64,000 nucleotides of DNA from Aequorivita lipolytica. Its GTDB lineage: Bacteria > Bacteroidota > Bacteroidia > Flavobacteriales > Flavobacteriaceae. The DNA lies in the NCBI RefSeq assembly GCF_007997135.1, contig NZ_VORU01000006.1, positions 1 to 64,000 of the forward strand, in the 5' to 3' direction. The position numbers were made by a program, and so were the translations under genes. Below the pieces are notes generated by a model, which saw only the letters and a list, made by a program, of their open reading frames with translations, did no database searches and was not told where the DNA came from. Positions 8,699-18,764 of the stretch are shown here, piece by piece. Position 1 is the first letter of the stretch, and every line of letters starts with the position of its first letter.

Positions 8699-9877
8699 AT
8701 GAGCAACAAAGTAGTTATAGTATCCGCAGCCAGAACACCCATAGGAAGTTTTATGGGAAGCCTTTCATCACTAACAGCAACCCAATTGGGTTCTGCGACC
8801 ATAAAAGGCGCAATGGAAAAAATAAACCTCGATCCAGCTTTGGTTCAGGAAGTTTATATGGGTAACGTTGTTCAAGCTGGCGTAGGCCAGGCTCCGGCAA
8901 GACAAGCAGCTTTAGGTGCTGGAATTCCAGATACCGTTCCTGCTACAACAGTAAATAAAGTTTGTGCCTCTGGAATGAAAGCTGTAATAAACGCCGCACA
9001 AGCCATTGCTTTGGGCGATGCCGATGTAATTGTTGCCGGCGGAATGGAGAGTATGAGCAATATTCCACACTATGTATATATGCGAAGCGGAACTAAATTT
9101 GGTCCAGCTACCCTTATTGACGGAATGCAAAAAGACGGTTTGGTAGATGCTTACGATCACAACGCAATGGGAACTTGCGCAGATCTTTGTGCTGCGGAAT
9201 ACAACTTTTCACGCGAAGATCAGGATGCTTTCGCAGTAAAATCTTATGAACGCTCCGCAAAAGCTTGGGCTGATGGTAAATTTAACGACGAAGTAATTTC
9301 AGTTGAAGTGCCACAGCGCCGTGGTGAGCCAATTGTAATTTCTGAAGACGAAGAATTCAAAAATGTAAAAATGGACAAGATTTCTTCATTACGTCCTGCC
9401 TTTTCAAAAGATGGAACAGTAACTGCAGCAAACGCTTCAACCATAAATGATGGCGCTGGTGCAATGGTTTTAATGAGCGAAGCAAAAGCAAAAGAATTGG
9501 GACTAACTCCACTGGCTTACATAAAAAGTTATGCCGATGCCGCGCAAGAGCCAAAATGGTTTACAACCGCACCGTCAAAAGCGCTTCCAAAGGCTATTGC
9601 AAAAGCTGGAATCGATATTAAAGATGTAGATTATTTTGAATTCAATGAAGCATTCGCAGTTGTGGGTCTTGCAAATATGAAAATTCTTGGACTAAACGAT
9701 AGTAATGTAAATGTAAATGGTGGCGCCGTATCTTTAGGCCATCCACTTGGTTGTAGCGGAGTGCGTATTTTGATAACGCTTCTAAATGTTTTGAAACAAA
9801 ACGATGCCAAAATTGGAGCTGCAGCAATCTGTAATGGTGGAGGTGGTGCTTCTGCAATGGTAATTGAACGATTCTAG
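8699..9877 (+). CDS. Acetyl-CoA C-acyltransferase (thiolase)
   Basis: This 392-residue cytosolic thiolase has the full catalytic set: nucleophile Cys89 in NKVCASGM, His348 in GHPLGC and Cys378 in CNGGGGA. Biosynthetic acetyl-CoA acetyltransferases and degradative 3-ketoacyl-CoA thiolases look alike at this level. The length and the absence of a neighbouring fatty-acid oxidation multienzyme gene favour an acetoacetyl-CoA thiolase, but I cannot settle this. The reaction is reversible transfer of an acyl group between acetyl-CoA molecules. It is followed by the NlpC/P60 gene 26 bp downstream, and both probably end at the terminator at 10658-10685. Confidence 0.93.
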   Translation: MSNKVVIVSAARTPIGSFMGSLSSLTATQLGSATIKGAMEKINLDPALVQEVYMGNVVQAGVGQAPARQAALGAGIPDTVPATTVNKVCASGMKAVINAAQAIALGDADVIVAGGMESMSNIPHYVYMRSGTKFGPATLIDGMQKDGLVDAYDHNAMGTCADLCAAEYNFSREDQDAFAVKSYERSAKAWADGKFNDEVISVEVPQRRGEPIVISEDEEFKNVKMDKISSLRPAFSKDGTVTAANASTINDGAGAMVLMSEAKAKELGLTPLAYIKSYADAAQEPKWFTTAPSKALPKAIAKAGIDIKDVDYFEFNEAFAVVGLANMKILGLNDSNVNVNGGAVSLGHPLGCSGVRILITLLNVLKQNDAKIGAAAICNGGGGASAMVIERF

Positions 9878-9903
9878 AACCCTATATTTTCAATAATTGT
9901 TGA

Positions 9904-10653
9904 ATGGATTACGGTATCTGTAATTTAAGTATTGTTCCACTTAGAGCTGAAGCTTCCGATGCGAGCGAAATGGTTACGCAACTACTCTATGGCGAACATT
10001 TCAAAATAGTTGAAACCCGAAAAAAATGGAGCCGAATCCGTTTGGCTTTTGATAAATATGAAGGGTGGATAGACAATAAACAATTTATAAATATAGCTGA
10101 AGAGGACTATTCAGATTTTGAAAAAAAGGAACTGAAGCTATCCTCAGATTTGGTGGATTTTGTTACTGCTGCAGATAACCAGTTATTTTCAATTTGTCTG
10201 GGAAGCAATGTTTCCGCAGCGCCATATTTGAAGCATAAATTTGAAGGAAAATCTATTTCCGAAAAACTTCCGAAGGAACACTTAATAGAAACTGCCTTAC
10301 TGTACTTAACCAGTCCATATCTTTGGGGAGGTAAAACACCATTTGGCATTGATTGTAGCGGCTTTACGCAAATGGTTTATAAATTGAACGGCCATAGGTT
10401 ATTACGCGACGCTAGCCAGCAAGCTACCCAAGGGGAAGCGTTGAGTTTTATTGAAGAAAGTGAGCCGGGAGATTTGGCGTTTTTTGACAATGACGAAGGA
10501 AAAATTACGCACGTTGGCATAATTATGAAAGATAACTACATTATCCACGCGCATGGGAAGGTTCGTATTGATAGGCTTGACCATAGCGGTATATTTAATT
10601 ATGATGTCCGCAACCACACACACAAACTCCGTGTAATAAAACGAATTATCTAA
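9904..10653 (+). CDS. NlpC/P60 (C40) peptidoglycan endopeptidase with SH3-like N-terminus
   Basis: This 249-residue protein has bacterial SH3-like repeats in its N-terminal ~105 residues (VPLRAEAS, GWIDNKQF) and a C-terminal NlpC/P60 domain. Catalytic residues are Cys151 in GIDCSGF and His203 in ITHVGI, with a polar third residue near His215. Such enzymes cut gamma-D-Glu to diamino acid bonds in murein peptides. No clear signal peptide is visible, so it may act on recycled cytosolic muropeptides, as YkfC-type enzymes do, or leave by another route. The start at 9904 lies next to an in-frame-independent TGA and is the first ATG before the SH3 region. Confidence 0.88.
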   Translation: MDYGICNLSIVPLRAEASDASEMVTQLLYGEHFKIVETRKKWSRIRLAFDKYEGWIDNKQFINIAEEDYSDFEKKELKLSSDLVDFVTAADNQLFSICLGSNVSAAPYLKHKFEGKSISEKLPKEHLIETALLYLTSPYLWGGKTPFGIDCSGFTQMVYKLNGHRLLRDASQQATQGEALSFIEESEPGDLAFFDNDEGKITHVGIIMKDNYIIHAHGKVRIDRLDHSGIFNYDVRNHTHKLRVIKRII

Positions 10654-10657
10654 AAAG

Positions 10658-10685
10658 AAAAACCCCTGATATTGCAGGGGTTTTT
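10658..10685. terminator. Bidirectional terminator between convergent genes
   Basis: The 11-bp stem AAAAACCCCTG (10658-10668) and CAGGGGTTTTT (10675-10685) is symmetrical. It can end both the + strand NlpC/P60 transcript and the - strand TPR transcript. Confidence 0.85.
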
Positions 10686-10705
10686 AGTATAATTGATATT
10701 TTAAA

Positions 10706-11965
10706 CTATCCTTTCGTTTCTAAAGCATCTAGTTTGGCTTTCATTTCCTTAAATTTTGCATCTTCCGCCAATTGACCGTAGATGTTCATCAAAGTCCTCA
10801 TCACTTCAGGATTGTTAGGATTGAGCTGCAATGCTTTTTCCAAGTAAGGCATCGTTTCTTTGTAGACATCATTTCGCTGCTGCTTCAATTCATCATATTT
10901 TTGATTGTCTGCCCTAGAATTGCCCAAACTGTTCATTTGCTCAACTAATTTATCTTCTTTGGAAAGTTTCAAAACCGCTACGTTAATCAGTGCCGCTTCA
11001 TAATTAGGGTCAAGCTCTAAAGCTTTTTTGTAATATCCAATTGCTTTATCGGTATTACCAATTTCAGCACTACCAACACCAAGGTTGAAATAGATTTCCG
11101 GGTTTTCTGGGTCTGAGGCCACAATTTTTTCCATCAATTCATTGTATCTTTCTACATCGTCCATTTTATAACTCATATCTGCATCAGCACGCATTAAGTA
11201 AATGTCATCTGGGTTTTCTGCACGAGCTGCTTTCATAAGTGAGGTTGCTTTTTCATTATTGCCCTGTTCAATATAAATGAGGGTCATATTTCTTAGTATC
11301 TCACCTTTTCTGGATTCGGTAACGCGTATTTCCGGTTTAATGAATTCACCAGATTTTACGGCGATATTCCTTAGGTTTTCGGTATCAAAAGGTTCTACTT
11401 CTCCAGTTTCCTTGCGTGTAGCAACAAATTCTTGTGTTTCACCTGTATAACCTGTGTCCAAAAGCATTTGATAATATTCTAAGGAAGTGTCGTAATCCTT
11501 ACCGTTTACGGCATTTCCCGCAGCAAAATAAAGATCTGATGGATCTTTACTTACCATATAGCTAGTGTATAACTTATCTGTTGCCATTTTATATTGGCCA
11601 GCGTTTTGGTCTTTTATTGCACCATTTATTAATCCCGCACGTAGGTTCTGCAGTGGAGCAGACAATTGGGCTTCCATTTTTGGATCTAGTTTCAGTGCTT
11701 CGCTAAATGCTTCGGCGGCACCTTTTAGTTTGGTGTAATCTGTTCCACCAGATCCTAATAATGCTTCTCCCCTTGCAGCATAAAACTGCGCCTTCATTTC
11801 ATCATCGGCAGCCCCTAACATAGGTTCCGCTTCGTTTAAATAGGATAGGGCTTCACTGTATTCATTCGATTTTAACGCTTTTTCAGCTTTTTTTATTTCC
11901 TTTTTTTGCCCAAAGGAAATAGCAGATACAAAAGCCAGTCCTGTTATTAAAATTCGTGTTTTCAT
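10706..11965 (-). CDS. Periplasmic tetratricopeptide-repeat protein
   Basis: This 419-residue protein has a Sec signal peptide (MKTRILITGLAFVSAISFGQ) and a chain of TPR helices through the whole mature part. The clearest is at about residues 285-325 (PEIYFNLGVGSAEIGNTDKA), with more near 35-100, 230-265 and 365-400. TPR proteins act as scaffolds for protein-protein contacts; no enzymatic motif is present, so the partner is unknown. It starts 10 bp after the gyrA stop on the same strand, so it is probably read through from gyrA as its downstream operon partner, an arrangement I believe is common in flavobacteria. Confidence 0.82.
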   Translation of the reverse strand: MKTRILITGLAFVSAISFGQKKEIKKAEKALKSNEYSEALSYLNEAEPMLGAADDEMKAQFYAARGEALLGSGGTDYTKLKGAAEAFSEALKLDPKMEAQLSAPLQNLRAGLINGAIKDQNAGQYKMATDKLYTSYMVSKDPSDLYFAAGNAVNGKDYDTSLEYYQMLLDTGYTGETQEFVATRKETGEVEPFDTENLRNIAVKSGEFIKPEIRVTESRKGEILRNMTLIYIEQGNNEKATSLMKAARAENPDDIYLMRADADMSYKMDDVERYNELMEKIVASDPENPEIYFNLGVGSAEIGNTDKAIGYYKKALELDPNYEAALINVAVLKLSKEDKLVEQMNSLGNSRADNQKYDELKQQRNDVYKETMPYLEKALQLNPNNPEVMRTLMNIYGQLAEDAKFKEMKAKLDALETKG

Positions 11966-11975
11966 GTGTTAAGGT

Positions 11976-14501
11976 TTATTCGTTATTTTCGGTTTGAGTT
12001 TCGTTATTATCAAGAGTAGTGCCATCATTATTTTCATCAGTTATATCAGTAACGTCTTCATCGTCATCCTTCATTGCTTTTGCAACTGCAGCGATGGCGT
12101 CATCTTCCCTGACTTTAATTAAGCGTACTCCTTGAGTGGCGCGGCCCATAACCCTGAGGTTAGCGACGGCCATTCTTATTGCAATACCCGATTTATTGAT
12201 GATCATTAAATCGTCGTCATCGGTTACATTCTTGATTGCTACTAATTTACCTGTTTTTTCCGTAATATTAATAGTTTTTACACCTTTTCCACCACGGTTG
12301 GTGATTCTGTAGTCGTCAATAGACGATCTTTTTCCGTAACCGTTTTCAGAAACAACAAGAATGTCGGAATCATTTTCATTTACGGCAATCATTCCTATAA
12401 CTTCATCATTTTTATCTCCGAGCCTTATTCCGCGAACACCAGAAGCATTTCTGCCCATAGATCTCGTCTTTTCCTCTTCAAAGCGAATGGCTTTTCCAGA
12501 GCGCACAGCCAACATAACTTGGCTAGTGCCAGTTGTCAATTTTGCTTCAAGTAATTCATCATCTTCACGAATGGTTATAGCGTTGATACCATTGGATCGC
12601 GGTCGGGAATATTGCTCCAAAGGCGTCTTCTTAACCTGCCCTTTTTTGGTGGCCATAATTACGTAATGACTGTTTATGTAATCTTCGTCCTTTAAATCTT
12701 GTGTACAGATAAAAGCTTTCACTTTATCATCCGGTTCAATATTTATCAAATTCTGAATAGCTCTTCCCTTAGAAGTTCTTGTTCCTTCTGGAATTTCGAA
12801 AACGCGCATCCAGAAACATTTTCCTTTTTGGGTGAAGAACAACATATATTGGTGATTGGTTCCCACAAATAGATGTTCCAAGAAATCCTCATTCCTTGTT
12901 GCCGAAGCTTTTTGACCTACCCCGCCCCTATTCTGTGTTTTATATTCCGAAAGTGAAGTACGTTTAATATAACCTGCGTGTGAAATGGTTAAAACCACTT
13001 GCTCATCTGCAATTAAATCTGTAATGCTTACGTCGCCACCTGCATATTCAATTGTTGAGCGGCGCTCGTCGCCATATTTAGTGCGGATCTCCTCAAGTTC
13101 TTCAGTTATAATCTGCATTCTGCGCTCTTTGCTTGCAAGAATGTCTCTGTAGTCCTGAATTGTTTTCATCAATTCTTCATACTCAGATCGAAGTTTATCC
13201 TGCTCCAAACCGGTCAACTGGCGAAGTCGCATTTCAACAATGGCCTTGGCTTGGATTTCCGTGAGCTTGAAGGTTTCCATCAACTTCTCCCTTGCCTCAT
13301 CGGCATTGGAAGAAGCACGAATTAATCTAATTACTTCATCAATATTATCGGAAGCAATAATCAATCCTTCTAAAATATGTGCGCGCTCCTCCGCTTTACG
13401 AAGCAAATACTCAGTCCGGCGAACCACAACTTCATGACGGTGCTCCACAAAATAGTGGATCAATTCCTTCAAGTTCAGCATTTGTGGTCTTCCCTTTACC
13501 AACGCAATATTATTTACGCTGAAACTGGATTGCAATGCTGTGTATTTATATAAGGTATTAAGTACGATATTCGGAATGGCGTCGCGCTTCAGAATATAAA
13601 CTATGCGCATTCCGTTTCTATCACTTTCATCGCGAATATTGGAAATGCCTTCAATTTTCTTATCGTTCACCATATCAGCGGTCTTTTTGATCATGTCCGC
13701 TTTGTTAACTTGATATGGAATTTCAGTAACAATGATACATTCCCGCCCTTGCACTTCCTCAAAGCTCGCTTTGGCACGCATCACTACACGACCTCGACCT
13801 GTATGGAAAGCTTCGCGAACACCTTCGTAACCGTAAATTGTTCCACCTGTTGGAAAATCGGGTGCTTTGATGTGCTGCATTAACCCGTCGATATCGATAT
13901 CGTTATCTTCAATATAGGCAATGGTTCCGTTTATAACTTCCGTAAGGTTGTGTGGCGGCATATTGGTTGCCATCCCCACTGCAATACCTGAAGCTCCATT
14001 TATAAGAAGTCCTGGAACACGAGTTGGAAGAACGGTAGGTTCTTTCAGGGTATCGTCAAAATTCAGTTTGTGGTCAACGGTTTCTTTATCAATATCGGCA
14101 AGCATATCTTCGGAAATCTTATGCATCCTTGCCTCGGTATAACGCATTGCCGCGGGGCTATCGCCATCAACGGAACCGAAGTTTCCCTGACCGTCAACCA
14201 GCAAATAACGCAAGCTCCATGATTGTGCCATACGCACCATGGCATCGTAAACTGAAGTATCACCGTGTGGGTGATATTTACCGAGAACCTCTCCTACAAT
14301 TCTCGCAGATTTTTTATGTGCGCCCGTGGCTCTAATGCCCAGTTCGTGCATCCCGAACAAAACCCTTCTGTGAACGGGTTTCATTCCATCGCGAACATCT
14401 GGCAGCGCACGTGACACTATGACCGACATCGAATAATCGATGTAGGCAGATTTCATTTCATCTTCAATGTTAATAGGGATTATTTTATCACCTTCAGCCA
14501 T
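11976..14501 (-). CDS. gyrA: DNA gyrase subunit A
   Basis: This 841-residue protein is the DNA-cleaving subunit of gyrase, which introduces negative supercoils with GyrB. The catalytic tyrosine is Tyr121 in AMRYTEARM. The winged-helix/tower region fills the first ~500 residues and the six-bladed beta-pinwheel fills about 510-805, including a NRGGKGV gyrase-box-like segment. The position equivalent to E. coli Ser83 is Thr82 and the Asp87 equivalent is Asp86, so the usual quinolone-contact residues are a Thr/Asp pair. The tail (about 808-841) is very acidic. gyrB is not in the window. It is divergent from clpC across a 258-bp gap. Confidence 0.96.
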   Translation of the reverse strand: MAEGDKIIPINIEDEMKSAYIDYSMSVIVSRALPDVRDGMKPVHRRVLFGMHELGIRATGAHKKSARIVGEVLGKYHPHGDTSVYDAMVRMAQSWSLRYLLVDGQGNFGSVDGDSPAAMRYTEARMHKISEDMLADIDKETVDHKLNFDDTLKEPTVLPTRVPGLLINGASGIAVGMATNMPPHNLTEVINGTIAYIEDNDIDIDGLMQHIKAPDFPTGGTIYGYEGVREAFHTGRGRVVMRAKASFEEVQGRECIIVTEIPYQVNKADMIKKTADMVNDKKIEGISNIRDESDRNGMRIVYILKRDAIPNIVLNTLYKYTALQSSFSVNNIALVKGRPQMLNLKELIHYFVEHRHEVVVRRTEYLLRKAEERAHILEGLIIASDNIDEVIRLIRASSNADEAREKLMETFKLTEIQAKAIVEMRLRQLTGLEQDKLRSEYEELMKTIQDYRDILASKERRMQIITEELEEIRTKYGDERRSTIEYAGGDVSITDLIADEQVVLTISHAGYIKRTSLSEYKTQNRGGVGQKASATRNEDFLEHLFVGTNHQYMLFFTQKGKCFWMRVFEIPEGTRTSKGRAIQNLINIEPDDKVKAFICTQDLKDEDYINSHYVIMATKKGQVKKTPLEQYSRPRSNGINAITIREDDELLEAKLTTGTSQVMLAVRSGKAIRFEEEKTRSMGRNASGVRGIRLGDKNDEVIGMIAVNENDSDILVVSENGYGKRSSIDDYRITNRGGKGVKTINITEKTGKLVAIKNVTDDDDLMIINKSGIAIRMAVANLRVMGRATQGVRLIKVREDDAIAAVAKAMKDDDEDVTDITDENNDGTTLDNNETQTENNE

Positions 14502-14759
14502 AAAAAAATAGGTTTATTTATCGTTGTTAATCTAATGGAGCAAGATACACTTTTTCGTAGGTTTAACAGGGGTTTTTGCCATTCGTTATTCACGAATTTA
14601 TTAACAAATTTGAGGGGTAAAATCGTTAATAAGTATCCTTGAATATCCTTTGAATTCCACCATAAATTTTGTCCTTTTACTAAAATGATATCAAAGAGGA
14701 ACAGTTTTTGTCCTATTTTGGTTAATTTAGTACCAAACAGAAGAGCCGATATTTAAAAT
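14502..14759. promoter_or_regulatory. Divergent promoter region of gyrA and clpC
   Basis: This 258-bp AT-rich gap separates two divergently transcribed core genes, so both promoters must lie here. On the minus strand a TATCTTGC element about 55 bp before gyrA resembles the -7 box TAnnTTTG. On the plus strand the clpC side has TATTTTGG near 14713, again one or two mismatches away. I cannot map start sites. Confidence 0.4.
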
Positions 14760-17309
14760 ATGGATGATAATTTTTCCCCCAGAGTAAAAGATGTAATTGC
14801 CTTTAGCAAAGAAGAAGCGCTTCGTTTAGGCCACGATTTTATTGGCACTGAGCATTTAATGCTTGGTCTTTTAAGAGACGGTCAAGGCAAAGCGGTAACT
14901 ATTCTAAATGCACTAGCAATAGATTTAAACCACCTAAGAAGAAAAGTAGAGATTTTGAGCCCTGCAAATCCGGGCGTTACAACAAGTACAAACGACAAAA
15001 AGAATCTTCACCTTACCCGTCAAGCTGAAAGAGCGCTTAAAACTACGTTTTTGGAAGCGAAGTTGTTTCAGAGCAATTCCATAAACACTGCGCATTTACT
15101 ATTGTGTATTCTTAGGAATGAAAACGACCCTACTACAAAATTGTTGAACAAAATGAAGGTTGATTATGACGTGGTAAAAGATCAATTTAAACTTATGATA
15201 ACAAACGACGATGATTATATAGACACCCCAAGTGCAGAATTCCCGAATGATGACGATACTTCTGCGGAGGATGCTGGAAAGGAAAATCTCTTTTCTGGTA
15301 CAGCGGCAAAAACAAATAAAAAATCCAAAACCCCTGTTTTGGATAACTTCGGAAGAGACCTTACTGCAATGGCAGAAGAAGGAAAACTTGATCCCGTTGT
15401 AGGTCGCGAAAGCGAAATTCAACGTGTTTCACAGATTTTAAGCCGAAGAAAGAAAAACAATCCATTACTAATTGGTGAACCGGGTGTAGGTAAATCTGCA
15501 ATCGCCGAAGGTTTGGCACTCCGAATAATTCAACGTAAAGTTTCAAGAATACTTTATGATAAAAGAGTGGTGACTTTGGATTTGGCAAGCCTTGTGGCTG
15601 GAACCAAATATCGTGGCCAGTTTGAGGAACGAATGAAAGCCGTAATGAACGAGCTTGAAAAGAATGACGATATTATACTTTTTATTGATGAAATCCATAC
15701 AATTGTTGGTGCCGGTGGCGCTACGGGTTCTTTGGACGCCTCCAATATGTTTAAACCTGCTTTGGCAAGAGGTGAAATTCAATGCATTGGCGCAACAACA
15801 TTAGATGAATACCGTCAGTACATAGAAAAAGACGGCGCGCTGGAAAGACGTTTTCAAAAAGTATTGGTCGAGCCTACTACGGTTGAAGAAACCATTGAAA
15901 TTCTTACCAATATTAAAGATAAATACGAAGCACACCACAATGTAATTTATACTGATGAAGCTATAAAAGCTTGCGTTACACTTACAAATAGGTATATGAG
16001 CGAACGCTTCCTTCCGGACAAAGCTATTGATGCTTTGGATGAAGCAGGCTCTCGCGTTCACATCACCAATATTCACGTTCCCGATAAAATTTTGGAAATT
16101 GAAAAGCAGTTGGAAGAAGTACGCGAACTTAAAAATACGGTAGTAAAAAAGCAGAAATACGAGGAAGCTGCAAAACTTCGTGACGATGAGAAAAATCTTG
16201 AAAAGGAACTCGCTGTTCAGCAGGAAAAGTGGGAAGCAGATTCAAAACTTCACAAGGAAACGGTTTCGGAAGAAAATGTTGCAGAAGTTGTCTCCATGAT
16301 GACTGGAGTGCCCGTAAACAGAATAGCGCAAACCGAAAGTAAAAAACTTGCCGCCCTCCCCGACCGAATTAAAGGAAAGGTAATAGGCCAAGATGAGGCA
16401 GTTGCAAAAGTGGTAAAGGCAATCCAAAGAAACCGCGCTGGATTAAAAGACCCAAACAAGCCTATTGGTTCCTTTATATTTTTAGGACAAACCGGTGTTG
16501 GTAAAACACAACTCGCAAAAGTGTTGGCTCGTGAATTATTTGATTCAGAAAATGCTCTAATTCGTATTGACATGAGCGAGTATATGGAGAAATTTTCCAT
16601 TTCCCGTTTAGTGGGTGCGCCTCCAGGATATGTGGGTTACGAAGAAGGTGGTCAGTTAACTGAAAAAATAAGGAGGAAACCTTATGCCGTGCTTCTTTTG
16701 GACGAAATTGAAAAAGCACACCCAGATGTTTTCAATATGTTGCTTCAAGTTTTGGATGATGGTTATTTAACTGACAGTCTTGGAAGAAAGATAGACTTCA
16801 GAAATACTATAATAATTATGACTTCCAATATTGGTGCCCGCCAAATCAAAGATTTCGGACAAGGTGTTGGTTTTGGAACTTCCGCCAAGAAGAACCAGGA
16901 AGAATCACACACAAAAAGCGTAATTGAAAATGCATTAAAGAAAACCTTCGCCCCAGAATTCTTAAACAGAATTGATGACGTTATGGTATTCAATGCCTTG
17001 GAAAGAGAAGATATTCATAAGATTATCGATATTGAGCTTGATAAACTTTTTGCCCGTATATCAGATTTGGGCTACGAGCTTAAATTGACTGAAAAGGCCA
17101 AAGATTTTATTGCAGACAAAGGCTTTGATAAACAATATGGAGCTCGCCCACTGAACCGGGCCATTCAGAAATACATTGAAGATGCACTGGCTGAAGAAAT
17201 AATAAACAGTAGCTTGCAGGAAGGCGACACAATAACCATGGATCTTGATGAGAAAACGAATGAACTTACTATAAAAATCAAGAAGCAGAAAAACACGACT
17301 GAGTCGTAA
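14760..17309 (+). CDS. clpC: ClpC-type AAA+ chaperone, ATPase of the Clp protease
   Basis: This 849-residue protein has the ClpC order: a double Clp-N repeat (residues 1-145), a first AAA+ module with Walker A GEPGVGKS and Walker B FIDEIHT, a UVR-type middle segment ([21 protein letters not shown] region), a second AAA+ module with GQTGVGKT and [13 protein letters not shown], and a C-terminal D2-small domain. The short middle coiled coil and the UVR motif separate it from ClpB. It would unfold substrates and feed them to ClpP, which is not in the window. A strong terminator follows at 17332. Confidence 0.95.
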   Translation: MDDNFSPRVKDVIAFSKEEALRLGHDFIGTEHLMLGLLRDGQGKAVTILNALAIDLNHLRRKVEILSPANPGVTTSTNDKKNLHLTRQAERALKTTFLEAKLFQSNSINTAHLLLCILRNENDPTTKLLNKMKVDYDVVKDQFKLMITNDDDYIDTPSAEFPNDDDTSAEDAGKENLFSGTAAKTNKKSKTPVLDNFGRDLTAMAEEGKLDPVVGRESEIQRVSQILSRRKKNNPLLIGEPGVGKSAIAEGLALRIIQRKVSRILYDKRVVTLDLASLVAGTKYRGQFEERMKAVMNELEKNDDIILFIDEIHTIVGAGGATGSLDASNMFKPALARGEIQCIGATTLDEYRQYIEKDGALERRFQKVLVEPTTVEETIEILTNIKDKYEAHHNVIYTDEAIKACVTLTNRYMSERFLPDKAIDALDEAGSRVHITNIHVPDKILEIEKQLEEVRELKNTVVKKQKYEEAAKLRDDEKNLEKELAVQQEKWEADSKLHKETVSEENVAEVVSMMTGVPVNRIAQTESKKLAALPDRIKGKVIGQDEAVAKVVKAIQRNRAGLKDPNKPIGSFIFLGQTGVGKTQLAKVLARELFDSENALIRIDMSEYMEKFSISRLVGAPPGYVGYEEGGQLTEKIRRKPYAVLLLDEIEKAHPDVFNMLLQVLDDGYLTDSLGRKIDFRNTIIIMTSNIGARQIKDFGQGVGFGTSAKKNQEESHTKSVIENALKKTFAPEFLNRIDDVMVFNALEREDIHKIIDIELDKLFARISDLGYELKLTEKAKDFIADKGFDKQYGARPLNRAIQKYIEDALAEEIINSSLQEGDTITMDLDEKTNELTIKIKKQKNTTES

Positions 17310-17331
17310 TTGATTAGATATCAATAAATCA

Positions 17332-17368
17332 AAAATTCCCAAATCAATTGATTTGGGAATTTTTTTTA
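17332..17368 (+). terminator. Strong terminator after clpC
   Basis: A 15-bp perfect stem (17332-17346 with 17351-17365) around the loop AATT runs into eight T residues. It is followed by a new AT-rich promoter region for the gene at 17450. Confidence 0.88.
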
Positions 17369-17449
17369 TTTATATATCAATAATATTTTAAGTATTTTAA
17401 AGGTATTCCTTAGAAAATATTAACTTACATATATTAAATTCATCATTTT

Positions 17450-17827
17450 ATGATTAAAACATTACATTTTGATTTTGGGGAAATTCGGGTTTTCAAAAAT
17501 TTTGTAGTTGTGATAATGAAAGAAGGAATTACAGTCAAACCTGAAGACAACCAGCATTTAGTAAATATTTCAAAAGAATATTTTAGCGAGAGATGTTTTG
17601 GTTACATAACCTATCGTATAAATAGTTACGCTGTGAATCCTATGGTTTATATTGAGACTTCAAAAATTGAAAACTTGGTAGCTTTTGCCGTTGTTTCGGC
17701 AGAGGGTCTAAAAGTAAGTAATCTACAGCTCGAAAAAAGATTTATAACTATCCCCTTTGAACACTTTAGCGATTTAGATAATGCTAAAAATTGGGTAAAC
17801 GGCCTAGTTTCTAAACGCGATTCCTGA
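17450..17827 (+). CDS. STAS/SpoIIAA-like small protein of unknown function
   Basis: This is a 125-residue soluble protein. The alternating pattern of short strands and helices (strand 12-25 FKNFVVVIMKEG, helix 30-42, strand 60-75, helix near 108-120) and the phrase FGYITYRINSYAVNP fit the STAS/SEC14-like proteins annotated in many flavobacteria. No catalytic motif or membrane segment is visible. It is a single-gene unit, convergent with the T9SS protein at 17837, with only 9 bp between stop codons and no obvious terminator between them. Its function is not known; a regulatory or lipid-binding role would be a guess. Confidence 0.55.
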   Translation: MIKTLHFDFGEIRVFKNFVVVIMKEGITVKPEDNQHLVNISKEYFSERCFGYITYRINSYAVNPMVYIETSKIENLVAFAVVSAEGLKVSNLQLEKRFITIPFEHFSDLDNAKNWVNGLVSKRDS

Positions 17828-17836
17828 GATAAAAAC

Positions 17837-18724
17837 TCATTTTATTACTCTGAAAGTTTTCTTAGTGCCTCCTATTCCATTTACTACAATTAAATATACC
17901 CCACTGCTGTAACTAGAAAGATCTATGGAAATGCTTTTTTCAAAATTATTGATAATGGTTTCAATTTTCTTTCCTGTTAAGTTGTAAAGAGTTGCCTCTG
18001 TTATTTTTCCAGTATTGGTCAACAAACAAACTCCGCTACCGTATATGCTGGAAACTACTACTTTTTCCAACGTATTACTTGGGATATCTAAAACAGTCGG
18101 GATACAGTCATCTATAGAGTCCAGGTTAGCATAAAAACCTGTAGCATTTTTGAAATAACAGCTTAATTGACCAACACCGTTAATATCTGGCTTTCCTCCC
18201 GGCGCATTGATAAGTGAAAGTGAGCCCACTCCTTCTACCCATACCGCATTACCCGTGCTAAAAGGGTTTGAAGGTGTAGGAGAAAAATACAAATGATCAT
18301 AATCCTGACCATTTACCAACGGCTTAGGAATAATAGAATCTAACTTAAAAAAACCACCGTTTTTAGGAAATGGCGATATGGGGTTTTGCATTTGAATGGT
18401 ATCTCCCACTTGAAGCGAAAAATCGTAAAGCAAATATTCTTGAATTCCACCACCAGGAATAATTTGCGCAAAATACAACTCCTTTTCAGCTACCTCTTCC
18501 CTCAGTAAAAAAGTTCTGGAGATATAATGATAGCCATCAAGTATTTTATACATTTTTCCATTTACCAGCGTGTCACCATCTGTGTAATAGATATCGCTGT
18601 AACAGCCAAAATTGCAGGTGGTGAAATGCCATTCGTTACTATAATCTAATATTGGCGTATAATCTTGAGCACGGATTGACTGAGTGCAAAATAAAAGTAT
18701 AAAAATTATATAAATAGACCTCAT
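17837..18724 (-). CDS. Secreted protein with T9SS type A sorting domain
   Basis: I place the start at the ATG at 18724, which gives a clean Sec signal peptide (MRSIYIIFILLFCTQSIRAQ) and avoids overlap with hutH; a longer frame to 18790 would bury that signal. The mature protein of about 275 residues has no recognised catalytic domain; it is rich in aromatic and Gly/Pro turns and includes a conserved-looking YTDGDTLVNGKMYKIL segment. The last ~75 residues (LEKVVVSSIYG through VYLIVVNGIGGTKKTFRVIK) are a T9SS C-terminal sorting domain, which sends the protein across the outer membrane via type IX secretion. The substrate or role of the passenger is unknown. Confidence 0.8.
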   Translation of the reverse strand: MRSIYIIFILLFCTQSIRAQDYTPILDYSNEWHFTTCNFGCYSDIYYTDGDTLVNGKMYKILDGYHYISRTFLLREEVAEKELYFAQIIPGGGIQEYLLYDFSLQVGDTIQMQNPISPFPKNGGFFKLDSIIPKPLVNGQDYDHLYFSPTPSNPFSTGNAVWVEGVGSLSLINAPGGKPDINGVGQLSCYFKNATGFYANLDSIDDCIPTVLDIPSNTLEKVVVSSIYGSGVCLLTNTGKITEATLYNLTGKKIETIINNFEKSISIDLSSYSSGVYLIVVNGIGGTKKTFRVIK

Positions 18725-18764
18725 AAAGCTTCTAGTTAAAATTGAATCACTAAGATATTTATTT

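Noticed and set aside
11976-14501. Quinolone-resistance mutation in GyrA (Thr at the Ser83-equivalent)
   Set aside because: Thr and Ser both occur naturally at this position in different phyla, so a resistance claim is not supported.
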